Positions 27,729 through 35,862 of a stretch of DNA of 64,000 bases are shown one piece after another; the first letter of the stretch is position 1; the number at the start of each line of letters is the position of its first letter. Under the pieces are notes generated by a model, which saw only the letters and a program-made list of their open reading frames with translations, had not been told where the DNA came from and made no database searches. The translations under genes and the position numbers were made by a program. The stretch covers positions 310,001 through 374,000 of the forward strand of contig JAVKBW010000039.1 of the NCBI GenBank assembly GCA_040222995.1, given 5' to 3'. Origin of the DNA: JAVKBW01 sp040222995 (GTDB lineage: Bacteria; Pseudomonadota; Alphaproteobacteria; UBA8366; Aestuariispiraceae).

Positions 27729-27757
27729 TTGACGAAGAGATGTTTGTTCTGTTTATG
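27729..27757 (+). promoter_or_regulatory. Candidate promoter of the SplB-like gene
   Basis: TTGACG (27729-27734) and TTTATG (27752-27757) are 17 bases apart. The upstream hexamer matches five of six consensus bases; the downstream one is weak. Transcription from here would begin at about 27764-27765, at or next to the ATG, which has no ribosome binding site, so the mRNA may be leaderless. Confidence 0.45.
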
Positions 27758-27760
27758 TTC
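27746..27760 (+). promoter_or_regulatory. LexA (SOS) operator, alphaproteobacterial type
   Basis: GTTC at 27746-27749 and GTTC at 27757-27760 are separated by exactly seven bases. GTTC-N7-GTTC is the established LexA operator of alphaproteobacteria. It overlaps the candidate -10 region and ends four bases before the start codon of the radical SAM gene, a placement expected for a repressor site. Confidence 0.75.
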
Positions 27761-27764
27761 TTTT

Positions 27765-28859
27765 ATGGAACATAGGGCGAACATTGCGAACGATCCCGAC
27801 CGCCAGTACCGCAAGGGGCGCGGCACGGTTTCGAACGCCGTCGGACGATTCGAGCCGCAAGCGCGCGTCGCCTTCGATGACGGCTGGGGCGCGGTGGAAG
27901 AGGAACCGCCAAAACTGCGCACCGAACTGGGGATCGACAGCGCCAAGACCATCATCGCCCGCAACAAATCGCCCGATATTCCGTTCGACCGGTCGATCAA
28001 CCCGTATCGCGGCTGCGAGCACGGCTGCGTCTACTGTTTCGCCCGCCCTACCCATGCGTATTTCGGACTCTCGGCCGGTCTCGATTTCGAAACCAGACTG
28101 TTTTACAAGCCGGATGCGGCGGCATTGCTGCGTAAGGAGTTGTCGAAACCGGGCTACGCGCCGGCCGTGATGGCGCTCGGCACAAATACCGACCCGTACC
28201 AGCCGGTCGACCGGTCGGTCGGCCTGACGCGAGACATCCTGCAGGTTCTGTCCGACTTCAATCACCCGCTGTCCATCGTGACGAAATCCGACAATGTGCT
28301 GCGCGATATCGATATCCTCGCGCCAATGGCGGAAATGGGGCTGGCTTCCGTGTACCTGTCGGTCACCACACTGGATGCACATCTGGCCAACAAGCTGGAA
28401 CCCCGCGCTTCGACCCCGTTCAAACGTCTGGCGGCGGTCAGAACGCTGACCGAGGCCGGCATTCCCGCCGGGGTGATGACGGCGCCGATCATCCCCGCAA
28501 TCACCGACTGGGAAATCGAACGGCTGATCGAGGCTGCCGCTGACCATGGCGCCGTCCGGGCCGGTTATGTGTTGCTGCGCCTGCCGCTGGAAATCAAAAA
28601 CCTTGTCGAGGAATGGCTGGACACCCACGCGCCGGACAAGAAGGACCGTGTTCTGTCGCTGGTTCGTCAGACCCGCAAGGGCAAGGCCTATGACAGCACC
28701 TGGGGCAAGCGTCTGACTGGCGAAGGCCCTTATGCCGAAATGATCCGCAACCGGTTCAGACTGGCCTGCAAGAAACACGGCCTTAACCGCGAAACCTTCG
28801 CGCACGATTGCACTTTGTTCAGCGTTCCCGGCCGCGCCGAACAACTGGCGCTGCTTTAG
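27765..28859 (+). CDS. SplB-like radical SAM protein (PA0069/Rv2578c family)
   Basis: The 364-residue product has the radical SAM cluster CEHGCVYC (CX3CX2C, about residue 86) in the YRGCEHGCVYCFARPTH context typical of the PA0069 family, which is related to spore photoproduct lyase. The N terminus has RKGRGTVSNAVGRFE, another family hallmark. I chose ATG 27765 because the frame upstream overlaps the promoter and SOS box. The family's biochemical role is not established, but the LexA site predicts induction by DNA damage. It lies 18 bases after moaB's stop plus its own promoter. Confidence 0.92.
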   Translation: MEHRANIANDPDRQYRKGRGTVSNAVGRFEPQARVAFDDGWGAVEEEPPKLRTELGIDSAKTIIARNKSPDIPFDRSINPYRGCEHGCVYCFARPTHAYFGLSAGLDFETRLFYKPDAAALLRKELSKPGYAPAVMALGTNTDPYQPVDRSVGLTRDILQVLSDFNHPLSIVTKSDNVLRDIDILAPMAEMGLASVYLSVTTLDAHLANKLEPRASTPFKRLAAVRTLTEAGIPAGVMTAPIIPAITDWEIERLIEAAADHGAVRAGYVLLRLPLEIKNLVEEWLDTHAPDKKDRVLSLVRQTRKGKAYDSTWGKRLTGEGPYAEMIRNRFRLACKKHGLNRETFAHDCTLFSVPGRAEQLALL

Positions 28860-28923
28860 ACATCTTCTTCGTAGCAGGCAGATCACCTTTCCGTTTATCG
28901 GCAAATGCGGCTAGTGTGAGGGC

Positions 28924-30279
28924 ATGCATGGAGAATCAGAACTTACCGGCATAGCCATCGTCGCCGTCGCCGCCACCCTGTGCGGCATGCTGTTCGTGCG
29001 CATGAAGCAGCCGGCCATTGTCGGCTATATTTTTGCCGGGCTGGTGCTGGGGCCATCGGGCCTCGGTCTGGTGGAAGACCGCGAGGCAATTGCCCTGCTG
29101 GCCGAACTCGGCGTTCTGCTGCTGCTTTTTTTCATCGGCATGGAACTGTCGCTGCGCAGTTTCCGGCAGATCTGGAAAGTCGCCCTGATAACGACGGTCT
29201 TCCAGATCGGCGTCAGCCTGGGCCTGACCATTGGCATCAGCCGCTTTTTCGACTGGCCGATGGCCTATGCCGTGCTGTTCGGCTTTTCGCTTGCCGTGTC
29301 GTCAACCGCCGTCGCCGTCAAGATACTGGAGGATTGCGGCGAATTGCGCAGCCGCACCGGTATGGTCGCCGTGGGCATCCTGATCGCGCAGGACCTCGCC
29401 GTCGCGCCAATGCTGATTATCGTCACCTCCTTCGCCGGCGACGGCATCGGGCCGTTCATCTTCATCGAACTCGGCGCGACCATCGCGGTGCTGATCGGTG
29501 TCATCCTGTTCATGTCGCGGCGCAGCCGCGTCGATCTGCCGTTTCATCGGGTTGCGCTGGCGAAACGGGATTTGCGGCCGATTGCTGCGCTCGCCTGGTG
29601 CTTTCTGTTCGCCGTCGGCGCCGGGCTTCTGGGGCTGTCGCCCGCCTTCGGGGCGTTTCTGGCGGGGCTGATCGTCGGCAACAGCGCCCAGCGCGTCATT
29701 GTGCACGAAACCGCCGAACCGGTTCAGAACGTGTTGCTGATGGTGTTTTTCCTGTCCATCGGCCTGCTGATCAATCTTGAGTTTTTCTGGGAAAACATCT
29801 GGCTGGTGATCGGCGTCGCCATTCTTGTCACCGTCTTCAAAACCATGCTGAACGTTTCCCTGTTGCGTCTGCAGGGTGAGGACATGCAGACCTCGTTCAT
29901 GACCGCCTGCGTCCTCGGGCAATTGGGTGAGTTTTCCTTCATTCTGGGCGGCGCGGCGATTGACGCCAATGTCATCGACGACGATGTCTATCGCCTGCTG
30001 GTGGCGGTGACCGTGATGTCGCTGATGGTCAGCCCGGTTTATGTCGATCTTGCGCGGCGTCTGTCGCATCGCTCCGCCAAAAAGGTGCGGTCGCCGATCA
30101 AGATGCTGAAGCTGATGTATTACCGGGAATTCAAACGCACCCGAAAGGCCGGCGGCTGGGTGAAGGATCATTCGCATCTGCCGGGCAAGAGAAAACTGGA
30201 TCCCGCGACTGTGACAGCAAAAACCAGAGAGGCCGCGAAACGCGCGCGGGCCGCCACCAGCTCGAAACCGGCCGAGTAG
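28924..30279 (+). CDS. CPA2-family cation:proton antiporter (KefB/C-like membrane domain)
   Basis: The 451-residue protein has about 12 membrane segments typical of the monovalent cation:proton antiporter-2 family (VGYIFAGLVLGPSGLGL near residue 32; LLLFFIGMELSLRSF; the conserved acid in LIAQDLAVAPML). It lacks the C-terminal TrkA-N nucleotide-binding domain of KefB and KefC, ending instead in a basic, lysine- and arginine-rich cytoplasmic tail of about 60 residues. Ion specificity cannot be inferred. It is 64 bases after the radical SAM gene and 25 bases before rnhB. Confidence 0.9.
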   Translation: MHGESELTGIAIVAVAATLCGMLFVRMKQPAIVGYIFAGLVLGPSGLGLVEDREAIALLAELGVLLLLFFIGMELSLRSFRQIWKVALITTVFQIGVSLGLTIGISRFFDWPMAYAVLFGFSLAVSSTAVAVKILEDCGELRSRTGMVAVGILIAQDLAVAPMLIIVTSFAGDGIGPFIFIELGATIAVLIGVILFMSRRSRVDLPFHRVALAKRDLRPIAALAWCFLFAVGAGLLGLSPAFGAFLAGLIVGNSAQRVIVHETAEPVQNVLLMVFFLSIGLLINLEFFWENIWLVIGVAILVTVFKTMLNVSLLRLQGEDMQTSFMTACVLGQLGEFSFILGGAAIDANVIDDDVYRLLVAVTVMSLMVSPVYVDLARRLSHRSAKKVRSPIKMLKLMYYREFKRTRKAGGWVKDHSHLPGKRKLDPATVTAKTREAAKRARAATSSKPAE

Positions 30280-30304
30280 CGCGTCAACCGGGCCGACAGC
30301 CGAT

Positions 30305-30940
30305 ATGCCAGACTATTCCCTTGAAGACAGCCTTATCGAACGCCTGACCCTGTCTGCCGCTGCGCCCGTCGCCGGGCTGGACGAGGTCGGACGCGGACCT
30401 CTGGCCGGCCCGGTTGTCGCCTGCGCCGTTGTGATCGACCGACAAACATTGCCGCCACCCGTCGCCGACGTGCTGGACGATTCCAAGAAACTGTCGGTAT
30501 CGAAACGCGAAGAGCTTTACGAAATTCTCGCCCGGACGACCCGGTACGCCCTGGGACAGGCAAGCGTCGAAGAAATCGATACGATGAACATATTGCAGGC
30601 CGCCCTGCTGGCGATGCAGCGCGCCTTCGACGGGCTGGCCATACGGCCCAAGGCGGCCCTGGTGGACGGCAACCGCGATCCCGGCCTCGGCTGCCCGACG
30701 GATTGTATCGTCAGGGGAGACAGCAGATCGATGTCGATCGCCGCCGCATCCGTGATCGCCAAGGTGACGCGGGACCGCCAGATGGCCGATCTCGCGCGGA
30801 TTTTTCCGGGTTACGGCTGGGAAACCAATGTCGGGTACGGATCGAAGGCGCATCTGGCCGCCCTGCGCGAACTGGGGCCGACACCGCATCACCGCACCAG
30901 CTTCGCCCCGGTCAAAGACCTGATCGACGCCAAAGTCTGA
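30305..30940 (+). CDS. rnhB: Ribonuclease HII
   Basis: Removes ribonucleotides and RNA from RNA-DNA hybrids. The 211-residue product has the DE catalytic pair in AGLDEVGRGPLAGPV (about 21-35), LVDGNRDPGL (about 119), and the third Asp region ASVIAKVTRDRQM. It is a normal length. Ribonuclease HI is also encoded in the window (rnhA). The upstream antiporter gene is close enough for co-transcription. Confidence 0.96.
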   Translation: MPDYSLEDSLIERLTLSAAAPVAGLDEVGRGPLAGPVVACAVVIDRQTLPPPVADVLDDSKKLSVSKREELYEILARTTRYALGQASVEEIDTMNILQAALLAMQRAFDGLAIRPKAALVDGNRDPGLGCPTDCIVRGDSRSMSIAAASVIAKVTRDRQMADLARIFPGYGWETNVGYGSKAHLAALRELGPTPHHRTSFAPVKDLIDAKV

Positions 30941-30972
30941 AAAAACGCCGGACATCCCCGGGGCATATCTGG

Positions 30973-31064
30973 GAGTCCGAAACGGGAACGGACTCAATAT
31001 CTAGCGTCAATATTAACAATAAATATTAAGTAGTTGACCCGGATTCTTCGATTTCGCAAGATTC
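30973..31064 (+). promoter_or_regulatory. Cluster of four GANTC sites upstream of ccrM
   Basis: GAGTC (30973), GACTC (30991), GATTC (31042) and GATTC (31060) lie within 92 bases just upstream of ccrM. The first two form a perfect inverted repeat, GAGTCCG-N9-CGGACTC (30973-30995). In Caulobacter the ccrM promoter contains GANTC sites through which the enzyme affects its own transcription. The AT-rich stretch between the pairs includes TTAACAAT (31013-31020), which resembles a CtrA half-site, but a full TTAA-N7-TTAA box is absent. Confidence 0.6.
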
Positions 31065-31099
31065 GATCAAGTAATTGAAATCTTTACTTCGGGGACACC

Positions 31100-32185
31100 A
31101 TGGAAAAGCTGCCGGTAAACAAAATCGTTGCAGGCGAATGCATCGAGGTCATGAAGACTTGGCCAAGTGAAAGCGTCGATATGGTCTTCGCCGACCCGCC
31201 GTATAACCTGCAGCTTGAAGGCGAATTGCACCGGCCGAACAATTCGAAGGTCGATGCGGTCACCGACAGTTGGGACAAGTTCGCCGACTTCGCAGCCTAT
31301 GATAGCTTCACCACGATGTGGCTGGGCGAGGCGCACCGTTTGCTGAAGCCGGACGGCACGCTGTGGGTTATCGGCAGCTACCACAATATTTTCCGCGTCG
31401 GCAGCATTCTGCAGAATCTCGGCTACTGGATTCTGAACGACGTTGTCTGGGTGAAAACCAACCCGATGCCGAATTTCCGGGGTCGGCGATTTACCAATGC
31501 GCATGAAACCATGATCTGGGCCGCCAAATCGAAAAACAGCAAATACACGTTCAACTACGAAAGCATGAAGGCGCTGAACGACGATCTGCAGATGCGCAGC
31601 GACTGGACCCTGCCGATCTGCACCGGCCAGGAACGCCTGAAGGATTCGAACGGCGACAAGGCGCACCCGACCCAGAAGCCGGAAGCCCTGCTGCATCGGA
31701 CCATCATGGCGGCGACCAACCCTGAAGACGTGATCGTCGATCCGTTCAGCGGCACCGGCACGACAGCGGCGGTCGCCAAGCGCCTCGGCCGCCGGTATAT
31801 CGGTATCGAACGCGAGGCACAGTATCGCGCGGTATCGGAAAAGCGCCTGAAGCAGACGCCGGGCCCGACCGACGCCGACGCCATCGCGCCGATGATTTCC
31901 AAACGCAAGCAGCCGCGCATTCCGTTCGGATCGGTTGTCGAACGCGGCATGCTCTCGCCCGGCGATGTGCTGGAAAGTCCGTGCCGCCGGTACACCGCGA
32001 AAGTGCGGGCCGACGGCACGATTATCTCCGCCGACCATCGCGGGTCGATCCATCAGGTGGGTGCGGCCGTCCAGGGCGCACCGAGCTGCAACGGATGGAC
32101 GTACTGGATGCTGAAGACCGATGGCGGCAAGAAGGTTCCGATCGACATCCTGCGCACCAAACTGCGCGCGGAACTTCACTGCTAG
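31100..32185 (+). CDS. ccrM: Cell cycle-regulated adenine methyltransferase CcrM (GANTC)
   Basis: Beta-class N6-adenine methyltransferase that methylates GANTC and times cell-cycle genes in alphaproteobacteria. The 361-residue product has the catalytic DPPY in VFADPPYNLQLEGE (about 33), followed later by the SAM-binding FSGTGTTAAVAKRLG (about 215-229), the beta-class order. The C-terminal 90 residues form the CcrM-specific DNA-recognition domain (GSVVERGMLSPGDVL through CNGWTYW). It is a solitary methyltransferase: no restriction endonuclease gene is adjacent. Confidence 0.97.
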   Translation: MEKLPVNKIVAGECIEVMKTWPSESVDMVFADPPYNLQLEGELHRPNNSKVDAVTDSWDKFADFAAYDSFTTMWLGEAHRLLKPDGTLWVIGSYHNIFRVGSILQNLGYWILNDVVWVKTNPMPNFRGRRFTNAHETMIWAAKSKNSKYTFNYESMKALNDDLQMRSDWTLPICTGQERLKDSNGDKAHPTQKPEALLHRTIMAATNPEDVIVDPFSGTGTTAAVAKRLGRRYIGIEREAQYRAVSEKRLKQTPGPTDADAIAPMISKRKQPRIPFGSVVERGMLSPGDVLESPCRRYTAKVRADGTIISADHRGSIHQVGAAVQGAPSCNGWTYWMLKTDGGKKVPIDILRTKLRAELHC

Positions 32186-32207
32186 TCAGTCAGCCGCCTG
32201 CTTACCG

Positions 32208-33398
32208 TCAGTCCTTGTTTGCAGGCTGCGGTTCTTCGGACGATGCGTTCGGCGGGTTGAAGACCTCCGGCGCATCGGCCCCTTTCGGCAGGGATTCGAC
32301 ATACAGCGACTGGCTCGGGAAGGCGAAGCCTGTGCCGGCCTCCTCGACGATTTCCTTGATGCCGTAGGCCAGCCGCTCCTTGATTTCCAGATACTCGCCC
32401 CAGTTCCGGGTGCGCGTGAAACAGTACAGCATGATGTCGATTGAACTGGAATTGAAACTGTCGACCCGCACGAAGGTCGACGTTTCATCCGATTGCAGAA
32501 ATTCCCGGTCCTTGATGTAGGCATCGATGCCGTCGCGGATCTGCTTCAATTGCTCGACCGTCGTACGGTACTCGACGCCGATCAGCCAGTAGATCCGTCG
32601 ATGCGGCATGCGGCTGAAATTGGCGACCGGACTGTCTGAAAGCTGTGCATTCGGCACATGCACCGGCGCGAGATCGAACCGCCGGATGAAGGTCGACCGG
32701 AACCCGATCTTCTCGACCGTGCCTTCGACAATGCCCTCAACCCTGATCCAGTCGCCGTTCGCGAACCGCTTTTCCGCAAGAATGAGAATACCGGCGATCA
32801 GGTTCTTGAAAAGGTCCTGCGCGCCAAGCGCCACGGCGACACCGATCAGCCCCATCCCGGCAAGGATCGGAACGACCTCGATACCCCAGGTTTCCAGTAT
32901 CGTTGCAATACCGACAAAGGCGACGAGAATTTTAACCGCCTTGACCAACCATTCGACCATCGCCTGGGAGAAAACTTCCTCGAGTTTGCTGGCGACATGC
33001 GACAGCGGATCGATCATCCGGTGAAACAGCCAGAAGATATTGAAGATGATCAGCGACCGGACAAGATTGTCGCCGATCTCGGCCAGCGTTCCCTCGGGCT
33101 GGAGGTAATCGAACGTGAAGAAAACACCCAGAATGACGGGAATGAAACTGACCGGCCGCTCGATGGCGTTGACCAGTCCGAGGTCCAGATTGTTGGTCGG
33201 CCTTTCGGCGACCAGCCGCACCCGTTTAAGAACGAACCGGGTAAACAGTTTCCGGATGATCAGAAAGCCGATGAAGATACACAGGCCGACGAGGATACGG
33301 CCAAAATCGATACCCAGGTAGCCGTTGTGCCACACATCGACAACGACCGCCCAGAATTCCATCAGCTTCTGAAGTTGATCTTCCGCCAAAATGTTCAT
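32208..33398 (-). CDS. MscS-family mechanosensitive ion channel
   Basis: Inner-membrane tension-gated channel protein of 396 residues. The frame is open upstream, but ATG 33398 overlaps the mutY stop as ATGA, so I start there. About four membrane segments are followed by the MscS pore and beta domain: GMGLIGVAVALGAQDLFKNL, then FANGDWIRVEGIVEGTVEKIG and FDLAPVHVPNAQLSDSP. The C-terminal tail is proline- and acid-rich. It converges on ccrM, with 22 bases between them. Confidence 0.94.
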   Translation of the reverse strand: MNILAEDQLQKLMEFWAVVVDVWHNGYLGIDFGRILVGLCIFIGFLIIRKLFTRFVLKRVRLVAERPTNNLDLGLVNAIERPVSFIPVILGVFFTFDYLQPEGTLAEIGDNLVRSLIIFNIFWLFHRMIDPLSHVASKLEEVFSQAMVEWLVKAVKILVAFVGIATILETWGIEVVPILAGMGLIGVAVALGAQDLFKNLIAGILILAEKRFANGDWIRVEGIVEGTVEKIGFRSTFIRRFDLAPVHVPNAQLSDSPVANFSRMPHRRIYWLIGVEYRTTVEQLKQIRDGIDAYIKDREFLQSDETSTFVRVDSFNSSSIDIMLYCFTRTRNWGEYLEIKERLAYGIKEIVEEAGTGFAFPSQSLYVESLPKGADAPEVFNPPNASSEEPQPANKD

Positions 33399-34474
33399 CC
33401 CTTCATCGCCAGTTCGACGACCTTCTTCATCACCGTCGGCAGGGCCAGGTCGCCGAACTGGTCGGGTGTTATCCACACGCAGGTATCGGGGGCCGATACG
33501 CCCGAGTCAACCCGGCCCCGTGTGAGCCCGATTTCAAGATGAAAGTGTGTGAAAGTGTGCCGAACCAGCCCCGGGCTTTCCGTAAGCCGCCGGACCGGCA
33601 CCGGCGGCACGATGCCGTCTTCAACGGCGATGGGGCCGTTTTCGATCCAGTCGCTGGACGGCACCTCCATCATCCCGCCCAGCAGGCCGGTTTCGGCACG
33701 GCGGCGGAACAGGATGGAGCCATCGGGTTTTTCCAGCCAGAACGCGACGCCGCGCCGGACCGGCTTCTGCTTTTTCGGCGCACGGGCCGGCAGCGACTCC
33801 GCGACCGGTCTTCCGGCACAAAGGGAAACCAGTGGACAGACCGTGCATTTCGGGCTTTTCGGCGAACAGACCGTCGCCCCCAGATCCATCATCGCCTGAG
33901 CATAGTCGCCCGGCCGGTCCGTCGGGGCGCAGGACGCGGCGGCGTCACGGATCGGTTTCTTCCCGCCCGGCAGAGGTTCGGATACTCCGAACAGGCGCGC
34001 AATCACGCGTTCTATGTTTCCGTCGACCACATTGGCGGGCCGGTCGAAGGCGATGGCGGCAATCGCCGCGGCGGTATAATCGCCGATACCCGGCAATTGG
34101 CGAAGCGTTTCTTCCGTATTCGGAAACGCCCCGCCGAATTCGGTGCTGACGGCAATCGCGCATTTATGAAGGTTTCGCGCCCGTGCGTAATAGCCGAGCC
34201 CCGCCCAGGCATGCAGAACATCATCCAGCGGCGCGCGCGCCAGATCGTTGATTCCCGGCCAGCGGTCGATAAACAGGTCGAACCGCTCCTTCACGGTGGC
34301 GACTGTGGTCTGCTGCAGCATGATTTCCGACAGCCAGACCCGATACGGGTCCGCCCGTTCGCCCGGCAGCGCCCGCCAGGGCAACCGGCGGCGATGCCGG
34401 TCGTACCAGTCCAGAACGGCGGGCGCGATCTGCGCCGGCTCGAAACGGACGGATGTCTCGCGTTGCGTGGCCAT
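33395..34474 (-). CDS. mutY: A/G-specific adenine DNA glycosylase MutY
   Basis: Removes adenine opposite 8-oxoguanine. ATG 34474 gives a 359-residue protein starting MATQRETSV; the open frame extends further but is not conserved. It has the catalytic glutamate segment WLSEIMLQQTTVATV, the helix-hairpin-helix LPGIGDYTAAAIAAIAF, the catalytic Asp in VVDGNIERV, a four-cysteine iron-sulfur loop (CSPKSPKCTVCPLVSLC preceded by TV), and a C-terminal NUDIX-like domain that reads 8-oxoG. It is divergent from dciA and co-oriented with mscS. Confidence 0.95.
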   Translation of the reverse strand: MATQRETSVRFEPAQIAPAVLDWYDRHRRRLPWRALPGERADPYRVWLSEIMLQQTTVATVKERFDLFIDRWPGINDLARAPLDDVLHAWAGLGYYARARNLHKCAIAVSTEFGGAFPNTEETLRQLPGIGDYTAAAIAAIAFDRPANVVDGNIERVIARLFGVSEPLPGGKKPIRDAAASCAPTDRPGDYAQAMMDLGATVCSPKSPKCTVCPLVSLCAGRPVAESLPARAPKKQKPVRRGVAFWLEKPDGSILFRRRAETGLLGGMMEVPSSDWIENGPIAVEDGIVPPVPVRRLTESPGLVRHTFTHFHLEIGLTRGRVDSGVSAPDTCVWITPDQFGDLALPTVMKKVVELAMKG

Positions 34475-34518
34475 GCCGGATACTATAGGTCGCTGCGTCA
34501 ACGAAACCAGAGTCACTG

Positions 34519-35043
34519 ATGTCGAACGACACGAAAAGTTCCAACAAGACCTTCCGGCGCGGCGGCACCCGCACGATGGCGGCCCTGGTTCCGTCGCTGA
34601 CGCGCCGAGCAATCGGCAAACGCGGTTTTGCGCAGGCCTCGATCATCACCGACTGGCACCTGATTGTCGGACCGGATCTGGCGAAGCATTCCCAACCGGA
34701 CCGCCTGAGCTTTCCGCGTGGCGAACGCATCGGCGGCACGCTCTATATCAGGGCGGCCGGCCCGATGGCGACGGAACTGATGCATCTGGAAAGCATGCTG
34801 ATCGACCGCATCAACAGTCACTTCGGCTATGGCGCCATAGCCGCCATCCGGCTTGTTCAGACACCGATTCGCCGGCTGGAAAACAGAAAGCGGAAACCGC
34901 CTGTTCCGGACAATCTGACGCCTTTGGACCGGGAACAGCTTGAAAAATCGGTTGCGGGAATCGACGATGCGTCACTGAAAGAGGTTTTACTGCGTCTGGG
35001 TTCCGCGGTAATGCGCCAAAAAAACGCCACAAAGTCCGACTAG
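34519..35043 (+). CDS. dciA: DciA-like helicase-loading protein (DUF721)
   Basis: The 174-residue protein belongs to DUF721. DciA members of this family interact with the replicative helicase DnaB and replace DnaC in most bacteria. The core is recognisable in IITDWHLIVGPDLAKHSQPD, followed by GTLYIRAAGPMATELMHLE and a C-terminal charged helical region. The mutY-dciA-dsbA-smc order is seen in other alphaproteobacteria. The start has no strong ribosome binding site. Confidence 0.82.
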   Translation: MSNDTKSSNKTFRRGGTRTMAALVPSLTRRAIGKRGFAQASIITDWHLIVGPDLAKHSQPDRLSFPRGERIGGTLYIRAAGPMATELMHLESMLIDRINSHFGYGAIAAIRLVQTPIRRLENRKRKPPVPDNLTPLDREQLEKSVAGIDDASLKEVLLRLGSAVMRQKNATKSD

Positions 35044-35200
35044 GGTTCGTCTGTCTTCAAGCGCGCTACCGAGCTTGCCTCCATTGATCACTTGAACCAG
35101 ATAATAGGGACCGGCCCTCATCGCAGAGAAGTGTATTGTCGCTTGTCTGTCAGTTTGGAATCGATACTAGCTCCGAAATCTTCCGGAAGGAGAATAGAAT

Positions 35201-35800
35201 ATGCGGTGTTTCACTGCGGTTTTTGGTTTGATGTTGCTGATCCTTGCCCCCGTTTCCGCCTGGGCGGACACAGATGTCGAGGAGGCCCTGGCCGACCGGT
35301 ATGTCGGTGCGGAAGACGCCCCGGTGACGATCATCGAATATTCCTCGCTGACCTGCCCGCATTGCGCCGGGTTTCATACCGGCGCTCTGTCGGAAATCCT
35401 CGACACCTATGTTGAAACCGGCAAGGTGAAGTTCATCGTACGCGATTTCCCGCTGGACGGCCGCGCCGCGGCGGCGGCCCTGCTGGCGCGCTGCGCCCCG
35501 GCGGAGCGGTATTTCCCGCTGGTGGATCTGATGTTCAAACAGCAGCAGAAGTGGGCCGGTTCGCCGGATCCGCTCGCCGCTTTGTCTGAAATGGGCCGTT
35601 TTGCCGGCATGAGCCAGTCGGATATCGACGCCTGTTTCGAGAACGAAGATCTGTATGCCGGCATTCTGAAGAAAAAAGCCGAGTATCAGAATGAAAACGA
35701 TATCAGCTCAACGCCGACCTTTTTTATCAACGGCGAGAAACTGAGCGGCAACCAGCCGTTCAGCGAGTTTCGGGAAATCATCGAATCGCATCTAAAATAA
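35201..35800 (+). CDS. DsbA-family thiol:disulfide oxidoreductase
   Basis: Periplasmic thioredoxin-fold protein of 199 residues with a cleavable signal peptide (cut near SAWAD). The redox motif is CPHC in SSLTCPHCAGF (about residues 51-54), and the cis-proline loop is SSTPTFFING. A strong ribosome binding site AAGGAGA precedes ATG 35201. The family in this genomic context is the monomeric DsbA type that lies ahead of smc; disulfide formation or isomerisation cannot be separated by sequence alone. Confidence 0.92.
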   Translation: MRCFTAVFGLMLLILAPVSAWADTDVEEALADRYVGAEDAPVTIIEYSSLTCPHCAGFHTGALSEILDTYVETGKVKFIVRDFPLDGRAAAAALLARCAPAERYFPLVDLMFKQQQKWAGSPDPLAALSEMGRFAGMSQSDIDACFENEDLYAGILKKKAEYQNENDISSTPTFFINGEKLSGNQPFSEFREIIESHLK

Positions 35801-35862
35801 CGAATTGATTGTTTTGGCGTGGCGGGATACGTCCGCATACGTTTTTCAGGAACCAGCCGACC

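Noticed and set aside
31013..31029. Possible CtrA box (TTAA pair) upstream of ccrM
   Set aside because: The two TTAA are nine bases apart rather than the seven of the known box. Only a half-site resemblance (TTAACAAT) is kept as a remark.
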